From positions 124,001-188,000 of the forward strand of contig CAYTMQ010000007.1 of NCBI GenBank assembly GCA_964438995.1: 64,000 bases of DNA. The letters run 5' to 3'. A program made the translations under genes and the position numbers. This stretch comes from JABMMZ01 sp964438995 (lineage in GTDB: Bacteria > Bacteroidota > Bacteroidia > NS11-12g > UBA955). Of this stretch, positions 1-8,730 are shown piece by piece; position 1 is the stretch's first letter, and each line of letters begins with the position of its first letter. The notes below the pieces were generated by a model that saw only the letters and a list, made by a program, of their open reading frames with translations, did not search any database and was not told where the DNA came from.

Positions 1-681
1 CACACCAAGTACCATCCATTTTAGAAAACTTACGTTGACTCCTAACAAATCGCTAGCCAAGCCTTTGTATACGATGTTAGGCGGCGTGCCTATAATGGTT
101 GCTATTCCTCCTGTATTTGCTCCGTATGCAATACCCAACATCAAACAGGTAAAAAATGCTTTGTTTACTTTGTTGTGCTGGTCTTTAATAATAGAGCCTA
201 TAGAAATAGCAACAGGTAACATCATAATGGCAGTAGCTGTGTTGCTAATCCACATACTGATCAAACAGGTGGTTAACATCATGCCCCAAATGATGCCTTT
301 TGGTTTGTCTCCCGTAAACGATAAAAGTTTGAATGCGATACGCTTGTGTAAATGCCATTTCTCAACGCTGAACGCCAGAAGAAATCCTCCCAAAAACAAG
401 AGATTGGTTTTGTTGAAATACGAATTAATGGCTTCTTTAAAATTAATTACACCATGTAATTGCAGTAAAATAAATGGGATAATAGATGAAAGCCAAATAG
501 GGATGGGTTCTGCTATCCACAAGTTGATCAATAATGCTGAAACCCCTATAGCTTCATAAAAATGATTGTCTAATGCAGAATGTGTGTGTATGAAGGCAAA
601 AAAAACATAAGCAATTAATCCAGGTAAAGACGCTAGAATTTGTATTTTACTTGGAACGGGAATGCTTAAGTTTTTGTTCAA
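1..681 (-). CDS. DASS/SLC13-family anion:Na+ symporter, N-terminal part (runs off left edge)
   Basis: The visible 227 codons read as the N-terminal half of an inner-membrane divalent-anion:sodium symporter, which carries dicarboxylates, sulfate or similar anions. Several hydrophobic helices are seen. The family ion-binding signature SNTATAIMMLP lies at residues 146-156 and is followed by ANTGGIATIIGTPPN at 188-202; this SNT plus GTPPN pair is diagnostic for the family. The substrate cannot be assigned. No ATG is available. The only possible start is the TTG at 681-679, which overlaps the TGA stop of the upstream LysM gene as TTGA and suggests translational coupling; a TAA lies three codons upstream in the same frame. 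The C-terminal half lies outside the window. Confidence 0.85.
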   Translation of the reverse strand, partial: MNKNLSIPVPSKIQILASLPGLIAYVFFAFIHTHSALDNHFYEAIGVSALLINLWIAEPIPIWLSSIIPFILLQLHGVINFKEAINSYFNKTNLLFLGGFLLAFSVEKWHLHKRIAFKLLSFTGDKPKGIIWGMMLTTCLISMWISNTATAIMMLPVAISIGSIIKDQHNKVNKAFFTCLMLGIAYGANTGGIATIIGTPPNIVYKGLASDLLGVNVSFLKWMVLGV

Positions 682-1955
682 CTTCTTTTAGCTAATTTTC
701 TTTTTTGAGCCGTCGTCATGGTATTGATTTTTTTGTACTGAGCGGCTTTGGCTTTTGGGACTTTTATTTTGAGTTTCTGACCTTTGAAAATAGAATCTTT
801 TTTGATGCCATTCCATTTCTTTAAGTCGCTTACTTTAACATCAAACAAATCTGCAATCAACAACAAACCATCGCCTTTCTTTACAACATAGGTAATGGTG
901 GTTTTGCCATCTGGTTTTGGTGTTTTGGGCTTTACCACATCCTCGTCTTCATCTTCTTCGTTTTCTGTAATTAAGGTATCAGAAGGCTTTACCATTCTGG
1001 GTAAAATGCCTTGGTCGTCCATAATCAAAGAGTCGGTTAAAGTAGAATCAACTACAGTAATTGTAGGAGGAAAAAGTATCAATAGTTTTTCGTGGTATTC
1101 TGCGATTTTGTCTTTAGGTAATTTTAATCCTTTGTTGTTGTATGTTACCGGTACAATGTCCAATCTCAATTCAGCATTACATTGTCTAAGGATATCTTCT
1201 GAAATATTCAAATTGTATGAAATAGAATTCAACCCAATTTCTCTTTGAACTTGAATGGTATCTGTATCTGGTAATTTGTATTTGACAGGAATGATTTTGT
1301 GTTCGTTGTAAAAATTCCAGATGTACCAAAATGCCATGTAGTTTACTGCTGCAGTTTGGTGCTCAACGCTCAACATGTTGTGTACTTTAGCATAATCAAG
1401 AGAATTGTTGGCTTTGTGTATGGCCATATTCATGTTGATGGGACCAGTTTTAAAAGCTACTAAAGATTTTAACCAATCCTGATAAATGTAATTTAAGTCG
1501 TTGAAATATTTGGCTGCAGCTATAGTACCTTTTTCAGGATTTCTTCTCTCGTCAACATAACTGTTAGTGTTCAACGCATATTTTTTTGCAATGGCATAAC
1601 TAAGCGACCACATACCACTGCCACCATCAGCATCACTGTATAATGGATCGCAATTGCTAAATGCTGCTGCAACCAAAAACAACTGTTTAGGCACTCCAGC
1701 AGAATCGAACAATGGTCCATAATGATTTTGGTAATATTGTGTTTTACCAATTAGCATGGAAGTTGTGTTGTTGAGGTTTCTTACATAAACAGCAATTTGA
1801 CGTTTAACCTGTTCATTGTAAAAAATAGGAACTTGAGAATTGGTCTTAAGCAATTTCAGGAAATATGGGTCTTTGGCATAAGTAGAATCTGTAGGCTCTG
1901 CCAAGAGATTTACTGCACCCGAAACCATCAACCAAATCAAAAGTAATTTCTTCAT
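678..1955 (-). CDS. Exported LysM protein with degenerate MltD-like transglycosylase domain
   Basis: This 425-aa protein has an N-terminal signal peptide (residues 1-19), an SLT/MltD-like domain (about 40-215) and a C-terminal LysM domain (about 354-399) that should bind peptidoglycan. An acidic linker (332-340) separates them. Residues 88-128 align without gaps to the MltD core, but the position of the catalytic Glu (ESxxDP in MltD) is Phe99 (FSNCDP, 99-104), and the usual WQ is WS at 116-117. The later AYNSGEG motif is AFKTGPI (167-173). By family knowledge these changes should abolish lytic activity, so a scaffold or peptidoglycan-binding role is inferred. The gene is followed by the overlapping symporter gene. 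It could instead use unrecognised chemistry. Confidence 0.8.
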   Translation of the reverse strand: MKKLLLIWLMVSGAVNLLAEPTDSTYAKDPYFLKLLKTNSQVPIFYNEQVKRQIAVYVRNLNNTTSMLIGKTQYYQNHYGPLFDSAGVPKQLFLVAAAFSNCDPLYSDADGGSGMWSLSYAIAKKYALNTNSYVDERRNPEKGTIAAAKYFNDLNYIYQDWLKSLVAFKTGPINMNMAIHKANNSLDYAKVHNMLSVEHQTAAVNYMAFWYIWNFYNEHKIIPVKYKLPDTDTIQVQREIGLNSISYNLNISEDILRQCNAELRLDIVPVTYNNKGLKLPKDKIAEYHEKLLILFPPTITVVDSTLTDSLIMDDQGILPRMVKPSDTLITENEEDEDEDVVKPKTPKPDGKTTITYVVKKGDGLLLIADLFDVKVSDLKKWNGIKKDSIFKGQKLKIKVPKAKAAQYKKINTMTTAQKRKLAKRS

Positions 1956-1992
1956 TTTTCTATTAAACGCAATACGAATTCTTAAATTGTTA

Positions 1993-2000
1993 CGAAGGTA
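1993..2000 (-). promoter_or_regulatory. Putative -7 element upstream of the LysM gene
   Basis: On the minus strand TACCTTCG matches the Bacteroidota -7 consensus TAnnTTTG with one change and is identical to the element upstream of gltA. It lies 37 bases before the ATG at 1955. No clear -33 TTTG is seen at the expected distance. Confidence 0.4.
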
Positions 2001-2065
2001 ATTATAAAGATTCGAAACGTAAATTTAAGTTATGCCACAAATGTGGATTGAGTATGAAGGGATTT

Positions 2066-2836
2066 TTATGACAGTTTTTTTGCTTCTCTCCACCACACAT
2101 CCATTTGCTCTAATCCTAATGATTTAAGGTCTTTGCCTTCTGCTTCAGCTTTGGATTCGATGTACTCAAAACGCGTTTTGAATTTGCTGTTGGTTTTTTC
2201 GAGGGCATCATCTGGATTGATGTTATCGAAGCGAGCATAATTGACCAATGAGAACAATACATCACCCAATTCATTTTCTCTTTCTTCGTTGGTAGTAGCT
2301 TGTTTGAATTCTAATAATTCTTCTTCAACTTTCTCCCATACCTGTTCTTTATTCTCCCAATCAAAACCCACTTGAGCAGCTTTTTCTTGCATGCGATAGG
2401 CTTTCACCAAAGAAGGCATTGACTTTGGAACACCGCTTAAAACAGATTTCTTTTCCTTTCCTTTCTCTTTGAGTTTGATTTGTTCCCAGTTTTGTTTTAC
2501 GGTATCAGAATTTTCTGCCACCACTTCACCGTATATATGAGGATGTCTTCTAATCAATTTTTCGCACAACTGATGTATGATGCTTTCGATATTATATTCA
2601 TTGCGTTCAGAACCAATTTTAGCATAAAAAACAATGTGGAGTAGAAGGTCACCCAATTCTTTTTTGATCTCTTCAGCATCGCCAGCAATAATGGCATCGC
2701 TCAACTCATAAGTTTCTTCAATGGTTAAATGTCTAATAGATTCAGTAGTCTGTTCCCTATCCCAAGGACATTTCTCCCTCAATTCATCCATAATATCCAA
2801 CAAGCGTTTAAACGCTTCTAATCTGCTATCTTGCAT
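2066..2836 (-). CDS. mazG: Nucleoside triphosphate pyrophosphohydrolase MazG
   Basis: This 256-aa protein has the length and two-domain layout of full-size MazG, which hydrolyses (d)NTPs to the monophosphate and pyrophosphate and so limits aberrant nucleotides. The first domain carries the metal-binding pattern EExxE (40-44) and ExxD (60-63, in KELGDLL), and the N-terminal CPWDREQT (23-30) is typical. A second MazG repeat contains NELGDVLFSLVNYAR near residue 190. The ATG at 2836 follows a TAACTTTG promoter-like box by only four bases. The gene stands alone: downstream is the LysM gene after 110 bases, upstream the repeat-filled region. Confidence 0.95.
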   Translation of the reverse strand: MQDSRLEAFKRLLDIMDELREKCPWDREQTTESIRHLTIEETYELSDAIIAGDAEEIKKELGDLLLHIVFYAKIGSERNEYNIESIIHQLCEKLIRRHPHIYGEVVAENSDTVKQNWEQIKLKEKGKEKKSVLSGVPKSMPSLVKAYRMQEKAAQVGFDWENKEQVWEKVEEELLEFKQATTNEERENELGDVLFSLVNYARFDNINPDDALEKTNSKFKTRFEYIESKAEAEGKDLKSLGLEQMDVWWREAKKLS

Positions 2837-2840
2837 TCAA

Positions 2841-2848
2841 CAAAGTTA
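2841..2848 (-). promoter_or_regulatory. Putative -7 element of mazG
   Basis: On the minus strand TAACTTTG is an exact TAnnTTTG match ending four bases before the mazG ATG. If used, the transcript would be almost leaderless. No -33 element was recognised. Confidence 0.4.
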
Positions 2849-2852
2849 ATGT

Positions 2853-3367
2853 CTTAAAAGGAAATAGGAAATAGGGAATAAGAAATAGGATATAGGCAAC
2901 AGGATTTAGGGAATAGGGGGCTAACGCGAGACAAAAAAGTCAAAAGTCAAAAGTCAAAAGTCAAAAATCAAATGGGAGCGAAGCGGACATCCCGCGCCAT
3001 TGTGAGGTATCGAACAAGGGTTGCGGGATGTCAAAAAAGGGAATAGGGATTAGGATACAGGATTTAGTGGGCTAACGCCAGCCATATTTTGAAATTTTTC
3101 TTGTAGGACGAAGGGCTGCGCCCGAGACAATATATAAAACCACAAAGCCACAAAGTTCGCAAAGAATACACAAAGGTGATGATTTATGTTTATGTAGGTC
3201 GAAGGGCATGCCCTCGACAAAATAATAATTTATAAACACCATCACAACGAGCTACAAAGTAGCGTCTTGTCAACGACAAGATATTAGCCCAGGTTGAATA
3301 TTTTCAAAGAAAATATGAGGCCTGGATTTTCGTAGATCGAAGGGCATGCCCTCGACAATTAACGCCA
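2853..3367. repeat. Multi-hairpin intergenic repeat, copy A (inverted relative to copy B at 26762-27236)
   Basis: This non-coding stretch fills the mazG-purL gap and is strongly similar, in opposite orientation, to 26762-27236. In order it holds: degenerate GGAATAGG/GGATTTAGG words (2853-2921); a (AGTCAAA)n run (2938-2970); an inverted repeat gacatcccgc/gcgggatgtc (2986-2995 and 3023-3032); a second TTAGG-type stretch (3040-3068); a gggc-tgc-gccc hairpin near 3113-3123; two near-palindromes with core agggcatgccct (3198-3218 and 3337-3356); hairpins gctac/gtagc (3251-3263) and cttgtc/gacaag (3266-3280); and a two-tier stem ccagg/cctgg (3289-3325) enclosing atattttc/gaaaatat (3298-3316). No protein-coding frame is plausible. 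The rest of the gap, 3368-3442, shows nothing notable. Confidence 0.85.
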
Positions 3368-3442
3368 AAAAAAAATCGTTGATTTTAGGGTTACCGAATA
3401 TCAGAAATAAAAGGATTCTGATTTACAAATAACAAATAACAA

Positions 3443-5650
3443 TTACCCCAGCTTCGCAGCTATAGCGCCATCGTATTGCGCTTTATTGCCGTTTACTGAA
3501 CCGAAGTTCTCTGAGTCGATGACCATGTCGCTGCCTTTAACAGTACCTATTCTCAAACACGGAACGTTTAAGCTGGCGAAATGTGATTCTATTGCAGAAG
3601 TGTTGCTGGCAGCTACTGAGATAACCACTCTGCTTTGAGCTTCACCGAATAACCAAGCATCTTTTCTATAATTGGCATCTGTGCACACATCGAATCCTTT
3701 GCCACTTTGCATAGCCGACTCTGCAAGTGTTACAAATAAACCTCCTTCACTCACATCGTGAGCAGATCCAATCATGCCTTTTTCTATGGCTGCATACAAT
3801 GCATCCTGCAATTGTTTCTCAGCATCCAAATCAAAATATGGAGCAGGAGAGTGGGTTACTTTATGAAACTTAGCCAGATATTGAGAACTGCTAATGTCGT
3901 TTTGAGCGTGACCGATTAAATAAATGGCATCACCTTCATTTTTGAAAGCTGAACCAGTATGGTGTTCAGGTTTTTCAATAATACCAACCATACCGATAGT
4001 TGGTGTTGGATATACCGCAGTACCGTCTGTACTTTGATTGTAGAAACTAACGTTACCACCAGTCACTGGAGTGCCAAATTTGAGACAAGCTCTGCCCATA
4101 CCATCGATGCTGTGTTTGAATTGATAGTATACTTCTTTGTCGTATGGATTTCCAAAGTTTAAGCAATTGGTAATTGCAGATGGTTTACCACCTGTACACA
4201 CTATGTTTCTTGCAGCTTCAGAAACTGCTATAGCACATCCTACTTCAGGATTTGCGTACACATATCTACTGTTACAATCAACAGTTAAAGCCAAAGATTT
4301 GTTACTACCTTTTACTTTAACAACCGCAGCATCGCTGTGAATGTTGGTACTTTGATTAACAGTACCAACCATGCTGTCGTATTGGTTAAACACCCATTTT
4401 TTCGATGCAATGTTTGGCTCTTGCAATAAGAACGAAGCCACTGCTTTCAAATCTTCTGGTTGTTTGATGTTGTCTATTGAATATTGTTTTATTTTTTCAA
4501 AATATGTAGGCTCGGTCCACTCGCGTTTGTATACAGGAGCACCACCACCTAATGCCAAACTTTCTGCGGGAATATCAGCTTCCAATTCGCCATGCATGTA
4601 GTATTGCACTCTTCCAGTATTGGTTACTTCACCAATTTGAGCGTAAGTCAATTCCCATTTTTTGAAAATCTCTTCTGCTAAATGTTCTTTGCCTTTTTCT
4701 AGAATTACCAACATGCGTTCTTGACTTTCAGAAAGTAGGATTTCCCAACCTTTCATGTTGTCTTGACGGAGAGGTACTTTGTCTAAGTGAACAATCATGC
4801 CAGTACCGCTCTTAGCAGCCATTTCGCTTGTTGAACAAGTGATACCTGCAGCACCCATATCTTGCATACCAATGATTGCACCCGTTTGAATCAATTCCAT
4901 TGACGCTTCAAGAATTAATTTCTCCCAGAATGGGTCGCCAACTTGAACACTTGGCAAGTCGTTGATACTGTCTTCAGATATGTCTTTAGAAGCAAATGCA
5001 GCACCGTGAATACCGTCTTTTCCTGTAGAAGCACCAAAAATGTATACTGGATTGCCAACACCCTCAGCAATTGCTGAGATGGTGGTTCCCACTTTAGCGA
5101 TACCTACACTCATAGCATTCACTAGAATGTTGGTCTCATAACAATCGTCGAAATACACTTCGCCTCCAACAGTTGGAATACCAAAAGCATTGCCGTAATC
5201 GCCAATTCCTTTAACAACCCCTTTCAACAACCATTTGGTTCTTGCAGTATCGATGTTGCCGAAACGCAAAGAGTTTAACTGAGCAATTGGTCGAGCACCC
5301 ATAGAGAAAATGTCTCTATTGATTCCACCAACACCAGTTGCAGCACCTTGATAAGGCTCGATAGCTGAAGGATGGTTGTGAGATTCTATTTTAAAACAAA
5401 CCGCTAAGCCATCGCCAATGTCTACCAAACCAGCGTTTTCTTCACCTGCTTTGGCCAACATAGCTGGACCTTCTTTAGGTAAAGTTTTTAACCAAGTGAT
5501 AGAGTTTTTGTATGAGCAGTGCTCGCTCCACATCACCGAGTAAATGCTCAATTCTGTGAAGTTTGGCGTACGACCAAGTATACCTTTGATTTTTTCAAAT
5601 TCTTCGGGTAATAAACCTAATTGCTGTGCTTGTTCTAGGGTTGCTTCCAT
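3443..5650 (-). CDS. purL: Phosphoribosylformylglycinamidine synthase subunit PurL
   Basis: This 735-aa protein is the small-type PurL that works with PurQ and PurS to convert FGAR, glutamine and ATP to FGAM in purine synthesis. The length matches the Bacillus-type subunit, not the fused 1300-aa enzyme. WSEHCSYKNS (41-50, His44) opens the first ATP-binding half, and GGEVYFDDCYETN, MQDMGAAGITCSTSEMA and GGNVSFYN mark the two AIRS-like repeats. purQ and purS are not in the window. The ATG at 5650 follows a TATTTTTG box by seven bases. Downstream lies the structured repeat; upstream, 69 bases away, is the end of the surface-protein array, which is probably a separate unit. Confidence 0.97.
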   Translation of the reverse strand: MEATLEQAQQLGLLPEEFEKIKGILGRTPNFTELSIYSVMWSEHCSYKNSITWLKTLPKEGPAMLAKAGEENAGLVDIGDGLAVCFKIESHNHPSAIEPYQGAATGVGGINRDIFSMGARPIAQLNSLRFGNIDTARTKWLLKGVVKGIGDYGNAFGIPTVGGEVYFDDCYETNILVNAMSVGIAKVGTTISAIAEGVGNPVYIFGASTGKDGIHGAAFASKDISEDSINDLPSVQVGDPFWEKLILEASMELIQTGAIIGMQDMGAAGITCSTSEMAAKSGTGMIVHLDKVPLRQDNMKGWEILLSESQERMLVILEKGKEHLAEEIFKKWELTYAQIGEVTNTGRVQYYMHGELEADIPAESLALGGGAPVYKREWTEPTYFEKIKQYSIDNIKQPEDLKAVASFLLQEPNIASKKWVFNQYDSMVGTVNQSTNIHSDAAVVKVKGSNKSLALTVDCNSRYVYANPEVGCAIAVSEAARNIVCTGGKPSAITNCLNFGNPYDKEVYYQFKHSIDGMGRACLKFGTPVTGGNVSFYNQSTDGTAVYPTPTIGMVGIIEKPEHHTGSAFKNEGDAIYLIGHAQNDISSSQYLAKFHKVTHSPAPYFDLDAEKQLQDALYAAIEKGMIGSAHDVSEGGLFVTLAESAMQSGKGFDVCTDANYRKDAWLFGEAQSRVVISVAASNTSAIESHFASLNVPCLRIGTVKGSDMVIDSENFGSVNGNKAQYDGAIAAKLG

Positions 5651-5657
5651 TTTGCTG

Positions 5658-5665
5658 CAAAAATA
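5658..5665 (-). promoter_or_regulatory. Putative -7 element of purL
   Basis: On the minus strand TATTTTTG followed by CAG fits TAnnTTTG and ends seven bases before the purL ATG. The same TATTTTTGCAG string occurs upstream of fabI. No convincing -33 element is seen. Confidence 0.4.
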
Positions 5666-5719
5666 CTGTTTTTAGCCCTCTAAAAGAAGCCTAAGTTTCA
5701 ACAATTTTTAAGCAGTTTT

Positions 5720-8692
5720 TTATTCTTTGATGAATGTGGTCTTAAACTCGCCAATTTCTATAACATAAACACCCTTGCTTAGTCCTGATACATCAAGTGA
5801 ATTAGTGCCTTCTGATAGCTTGCCTTTCATCACCTGTTTACCTTCTGTAGAATACACAGAATAATCTGAAGAATTTGGTGTCTTAATACTTAACGCATCG
5901 CTGACTGGATTCGGGAATATTTGTATGTATAGGTGCTTGAAGTTTTTTATGCTTGTTTTGCCATTGGTCCTGAAACTTATTGATTTGGAATTGCTACAGC
6001 CCCAAGTGTCTTTAACAGTACAGCTGATGGTATATCTGCCTGGTGCGCCCAATTCATACGCCCAAAATTCTGTTGTAAAATCAATGTCATTATTTGACCA
6101 AACGTATGAAGGAAATGAAGTGTTGATAGAGAATTTTACTTTGTTGGCTTTGTTGTAAATGGTATCGCCTTGTATATTAAACTCTGGTTTAGGATGCACA
6201 GTGACATTAATAGTAGTATCAGTAGCACAATTGTATAACCCAAAATACTGTAAGCGCAATTTAAAACTTGCGTTATTATCTGCAGTGAAACTTGAATCCC
6301 AACTCGGAACATTCATTGGTGAATTATTGAGGTACCAATAATATTGAGGATTTGTTGCTGTTGAATTGAATACCTTGGCTTGTATATCAAACTTTACACC
6401 TCCACAATGAATACCAGTATCTACTAAACTGATATTTGGATACTCTTTTTCCTTAATGTAGATTGAATCTGAAGCTGAACATCCTTTTGAATCTGTTACC
6501 GTAATTTTTGCAATTGAGTTGCTAACAACTTTAAAGTACATATACTTCGAATTTTTGTAGGTGCTGTTCTCAACACCATTGACTTTCCAAGTGATGCTAT
6601 ATGGACCAACTACATCAAAACTATCAGCTGGAACTAACACTATACTATCCTTACAAATGCTCTTACTGAACAATGAAAAGACATATCTATCTATACTGAA
6701 TTTAGGGGCTTTATTGACGATAAAACTTAAAGAATCATAAAATTGACAATGGTTGTCATCCTCTATCTTTAAATAGATTTTTTCGTTGTTAGTTGGATAC
6801 AAACTTACTTGATTCGTCAAGAATGTATCAATATTTCTAATCTTCCATTGGTAATGGATGGGCGATTTTAAAGTACTGATTTTCGGTGTGATTGTATTCA
6901 GAATGTTGCTACAAGTGGTGGTGCTTATTGGCAAAATGTCTGTAGTGTTGATGTATGGTGTAAATGTTCTATAGGCATAAGCTGTGCAACCAAAGTTGTC
7001 ATATAGTTTTAATGCAAACTTACTTTTGTTGTATATGTTTTGTTGTATACTACTGTCTATGTAATTAAACAGCGTGTCATTTTTGCTCCATTCCCAATAT
7101 ATTAAGTTGCTGTATTTACTTGGACTAAACGTCATTTTGGAAGGATATGATTTGCAAACACTGGTATCTAAAATAGTATAAGAAAATGGAACGGATAAAG
7201 CATTAGAAACATACACTGTGTCAACCTTATTTACGACGCAATTAGGATTGATGTTACTAGATAAATTATAACGGATATAAAATGTGTCATTGTTAGGTAC
7301 TTGCAATGAATCCGATAGTTTTGAAGTGCTGTATACAACAGTTGTTTTTGAAGATACTGTAATGCTTCCTTTCAATTTTTCGGAAGTGTCAATTGCAATG
7401 GCTTTAAATTTTAAATACCCGCACGATTGCTTCTCGACTTTTGTCGTATAAGCTGTTTTCCCATACGTTTGAATGTAATAATTGTAGGTGTTTAAATACG
7501 TATTACATTGTTTGTCTATAGCTTTCACACCGAAGAAACATCTTTCGTTTCTGTAATGGGGTTTAGTCGTCCAACAAAATTCTGTGGTTTTTTCTCTGGC
7601 ACTTGGATCTACAATTGTAAAGCTTGCGCCTGGAATGCCATAATTCCAGCTCACTCGTACTGTATCTGGAATTGTTTGCTTGGGTAAAAAGGGGTCGTCT
7701 TTGAACGATGAATTAAAACAAATTTTATTGTTGCTACATACCGAATATTTTTGTGAGCCAGAGATGTATGGAGCATTGTTGTCTGGTAATATTTTTATAG
7801 TTAACATCATTTCCCTCCTCACATACCCCAGTAACTTAAATTTACCCGTCGAATCTCTTCTATATTCTGAGACCTTAAATACGATGGTTGCTATCTCATC
7901 ACATTTAGTGCCCGTTACAATAAATTGACACAATTCTGAATCGAAATACACCCCTCTAGGTGGCTTAGCGTTTGGAAGTGGTTTACAATTTATAACTCCT
8001 GGATTAGGTGGACAGTATGGTGTCATTGGAAGTGATTTGGTGAAGTTGCTAATGTAAGTTACTGCTTTGTTGTAATCGTACATGGCAGCATCTAGCTCAT
8101 AACCCATTGAGTCGAATTCCATAGTATCCAAAGCGCCAGGTGTGTATTGCATTGGTTGATTACAACCTACTGACATCTTTGGCTCGAATGTAAATTTGGG
8201 AGAACTTATATTGCTGTAATTGCTGCAAATGTTCACCATCGCATCAGTATACAACATGTCTCCATGCCTATCATGTGTGGTGATTAAAGTACTGCGCAAT
8301 TTTTGATGAATGGCAAATCTTACTTGACACAATCCTGCTTTTACTACACTGTCAAATGGAGAGTTACTAAAATTGATGGTGTCTGTAAAAACATGTTTTT
8401 CATATCCCCAATTGCCTACAGCATTCAAATTGTTGCATGGATTGCCACAAGTATCATTGATTTTTGAAATAGAAATACGCTTCAAATTCATCGGAATTTT
8501 AAAAGTATCTGCTATCACATACCCATTCAAATTGTTTAAGGCTGTGCTTGTACACAAACGGTATACAATGGCTGTCACCTTATAGGTCGTTTGGCCTATT
8601 TTGTCGTAATACACTTCTGCACCACTTACAACTTGTGCATGTATTGCAGTATTAGAAATTAATAAAATAAGACCTAGTAAAAATTGCTTCAT
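5720..8692 (-). CDS. Large T9SS surface protein, type A sorting domain (paralog 1 of 5)
   Basis: This is a secreted protein of about 990 aa. The ATG at 8692 is preferred over the upstream TTG at 8713 because a signal peptide (MKQFLLGLILLISNTAIHAQ) starts there. The N-terminal module (about 25-320) opens with SGAEVYYDKIG, has a conserved YxVTAxVYRxC, and contains TPYCPPNPGVINCKPLPNAK followed by PPRG, shared almost verbatim with three paralogs in the window. Beta-rich Ig/PKD-like repeats follow. The C-terminus (IFPNPVSDALSI to TTFIKE) is a type A T9SS sorting domain, so the product should cross the outer membrane and be anchored or released. It is last of three tandem paralogs and 38 bases from the next. 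A ligand cannot be inferred. Confidence 0.85.
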   Translation of the reverse strand: MKQFLLGLILLISNTAIHAQVVSGAEVYYDKIGQTTYKVTAIVYRLCTSTALNNLNGYVIADTFKIPMNLKRISISKINDTCGNPCNNLNAVGNWGYEKHVFTDTINFSNSPFDSVVKAGLCQVRFAIHQKLRSTLITTHDRHGDMLYTDAMVNICSNYSNISSPKFTFEPKMSVGCNQPMQYTPGALDTMEFDSMGYELDAAMYDYNKAVTYISNFTKSLPMTPYCPPNPGVINCKPLPNAKPPRGVYFDSELCQFIVTGTKCDEIATIVFKVSEYRRDSTGKFKLLGYVRREMMLTIKILPDNNAPYISGSQKYSVCSNNKICFNSSFKDDPFLPKQTIPDTVRVSWNYGIPGASFTIVDPSAREKTTEFCWTTKPHYRNERCFFGVKAIDKQCNTYLNTYNYYIQTYGKTAYTTKVEKQSCGYLKFKAIAIDTSEKLKGSITVSSKTTVVYSTSKLSDSLQVPNNDTFYIRYNLSSNINPNCVVNKVDTVYVSNALSVPFSYTILDTSVCKSYPSKMTFSPSKYSNLIYWEWSKNDTLFNYIDSSIQQNIYNKSKFALKLYDNFGCTAYAYRTFTPYINTTDILPISTTTCSNILNTITPKISTLKSPIHYQWKIRNIDTFLTNQVSLYPTNNEKIYLKIEDDNHCQFYDSLSFIVNKAPKFSIDRYVFSLFSKSICKDSIVLVPADSFDVVGPYSITWKVNGVENSTYKNSKYMYFKVVSNSIAKITVTDSKGCSASDSIYIKEKEYPNISLVDTGIHCGGVKFDIQAKVFNSTATNPQYYWYLNNSPMNVPSWDSSFTADNNASFKLRLQYFGLYNCATDTTINVTVHPKPEFNIQGDTIYNKANKVKFSINTSFPSYVWSNNDIDFTTEFWAYELGAPGRYTISCTVKDTWGCSNSKSISFRTNGKTSIKNFKHLYIQIFPNPVSDALSIKTPNSSDYSVYSTEGKQVMKGKLSEGTNSLDVSGLSKGVYVIEIGEFKTTFIKE

Positions 8693-8730
8693 CAATGGGT
8701 GTAAGACACGCAAATATAAGCAAATGTTGC

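Noticed and set aside
35..559. Plus-strand open frame of 174 codons at the left edge
   Set aside because: It is antisense to the symporter gene, whose minus-strand reading has clear DASS motifs.
2853..3367. Insertion sequence or complete MITE
   Set aside because: No transposase and no clear terminal inverted repeats with target-site duplication were found; called a structured repeat only.
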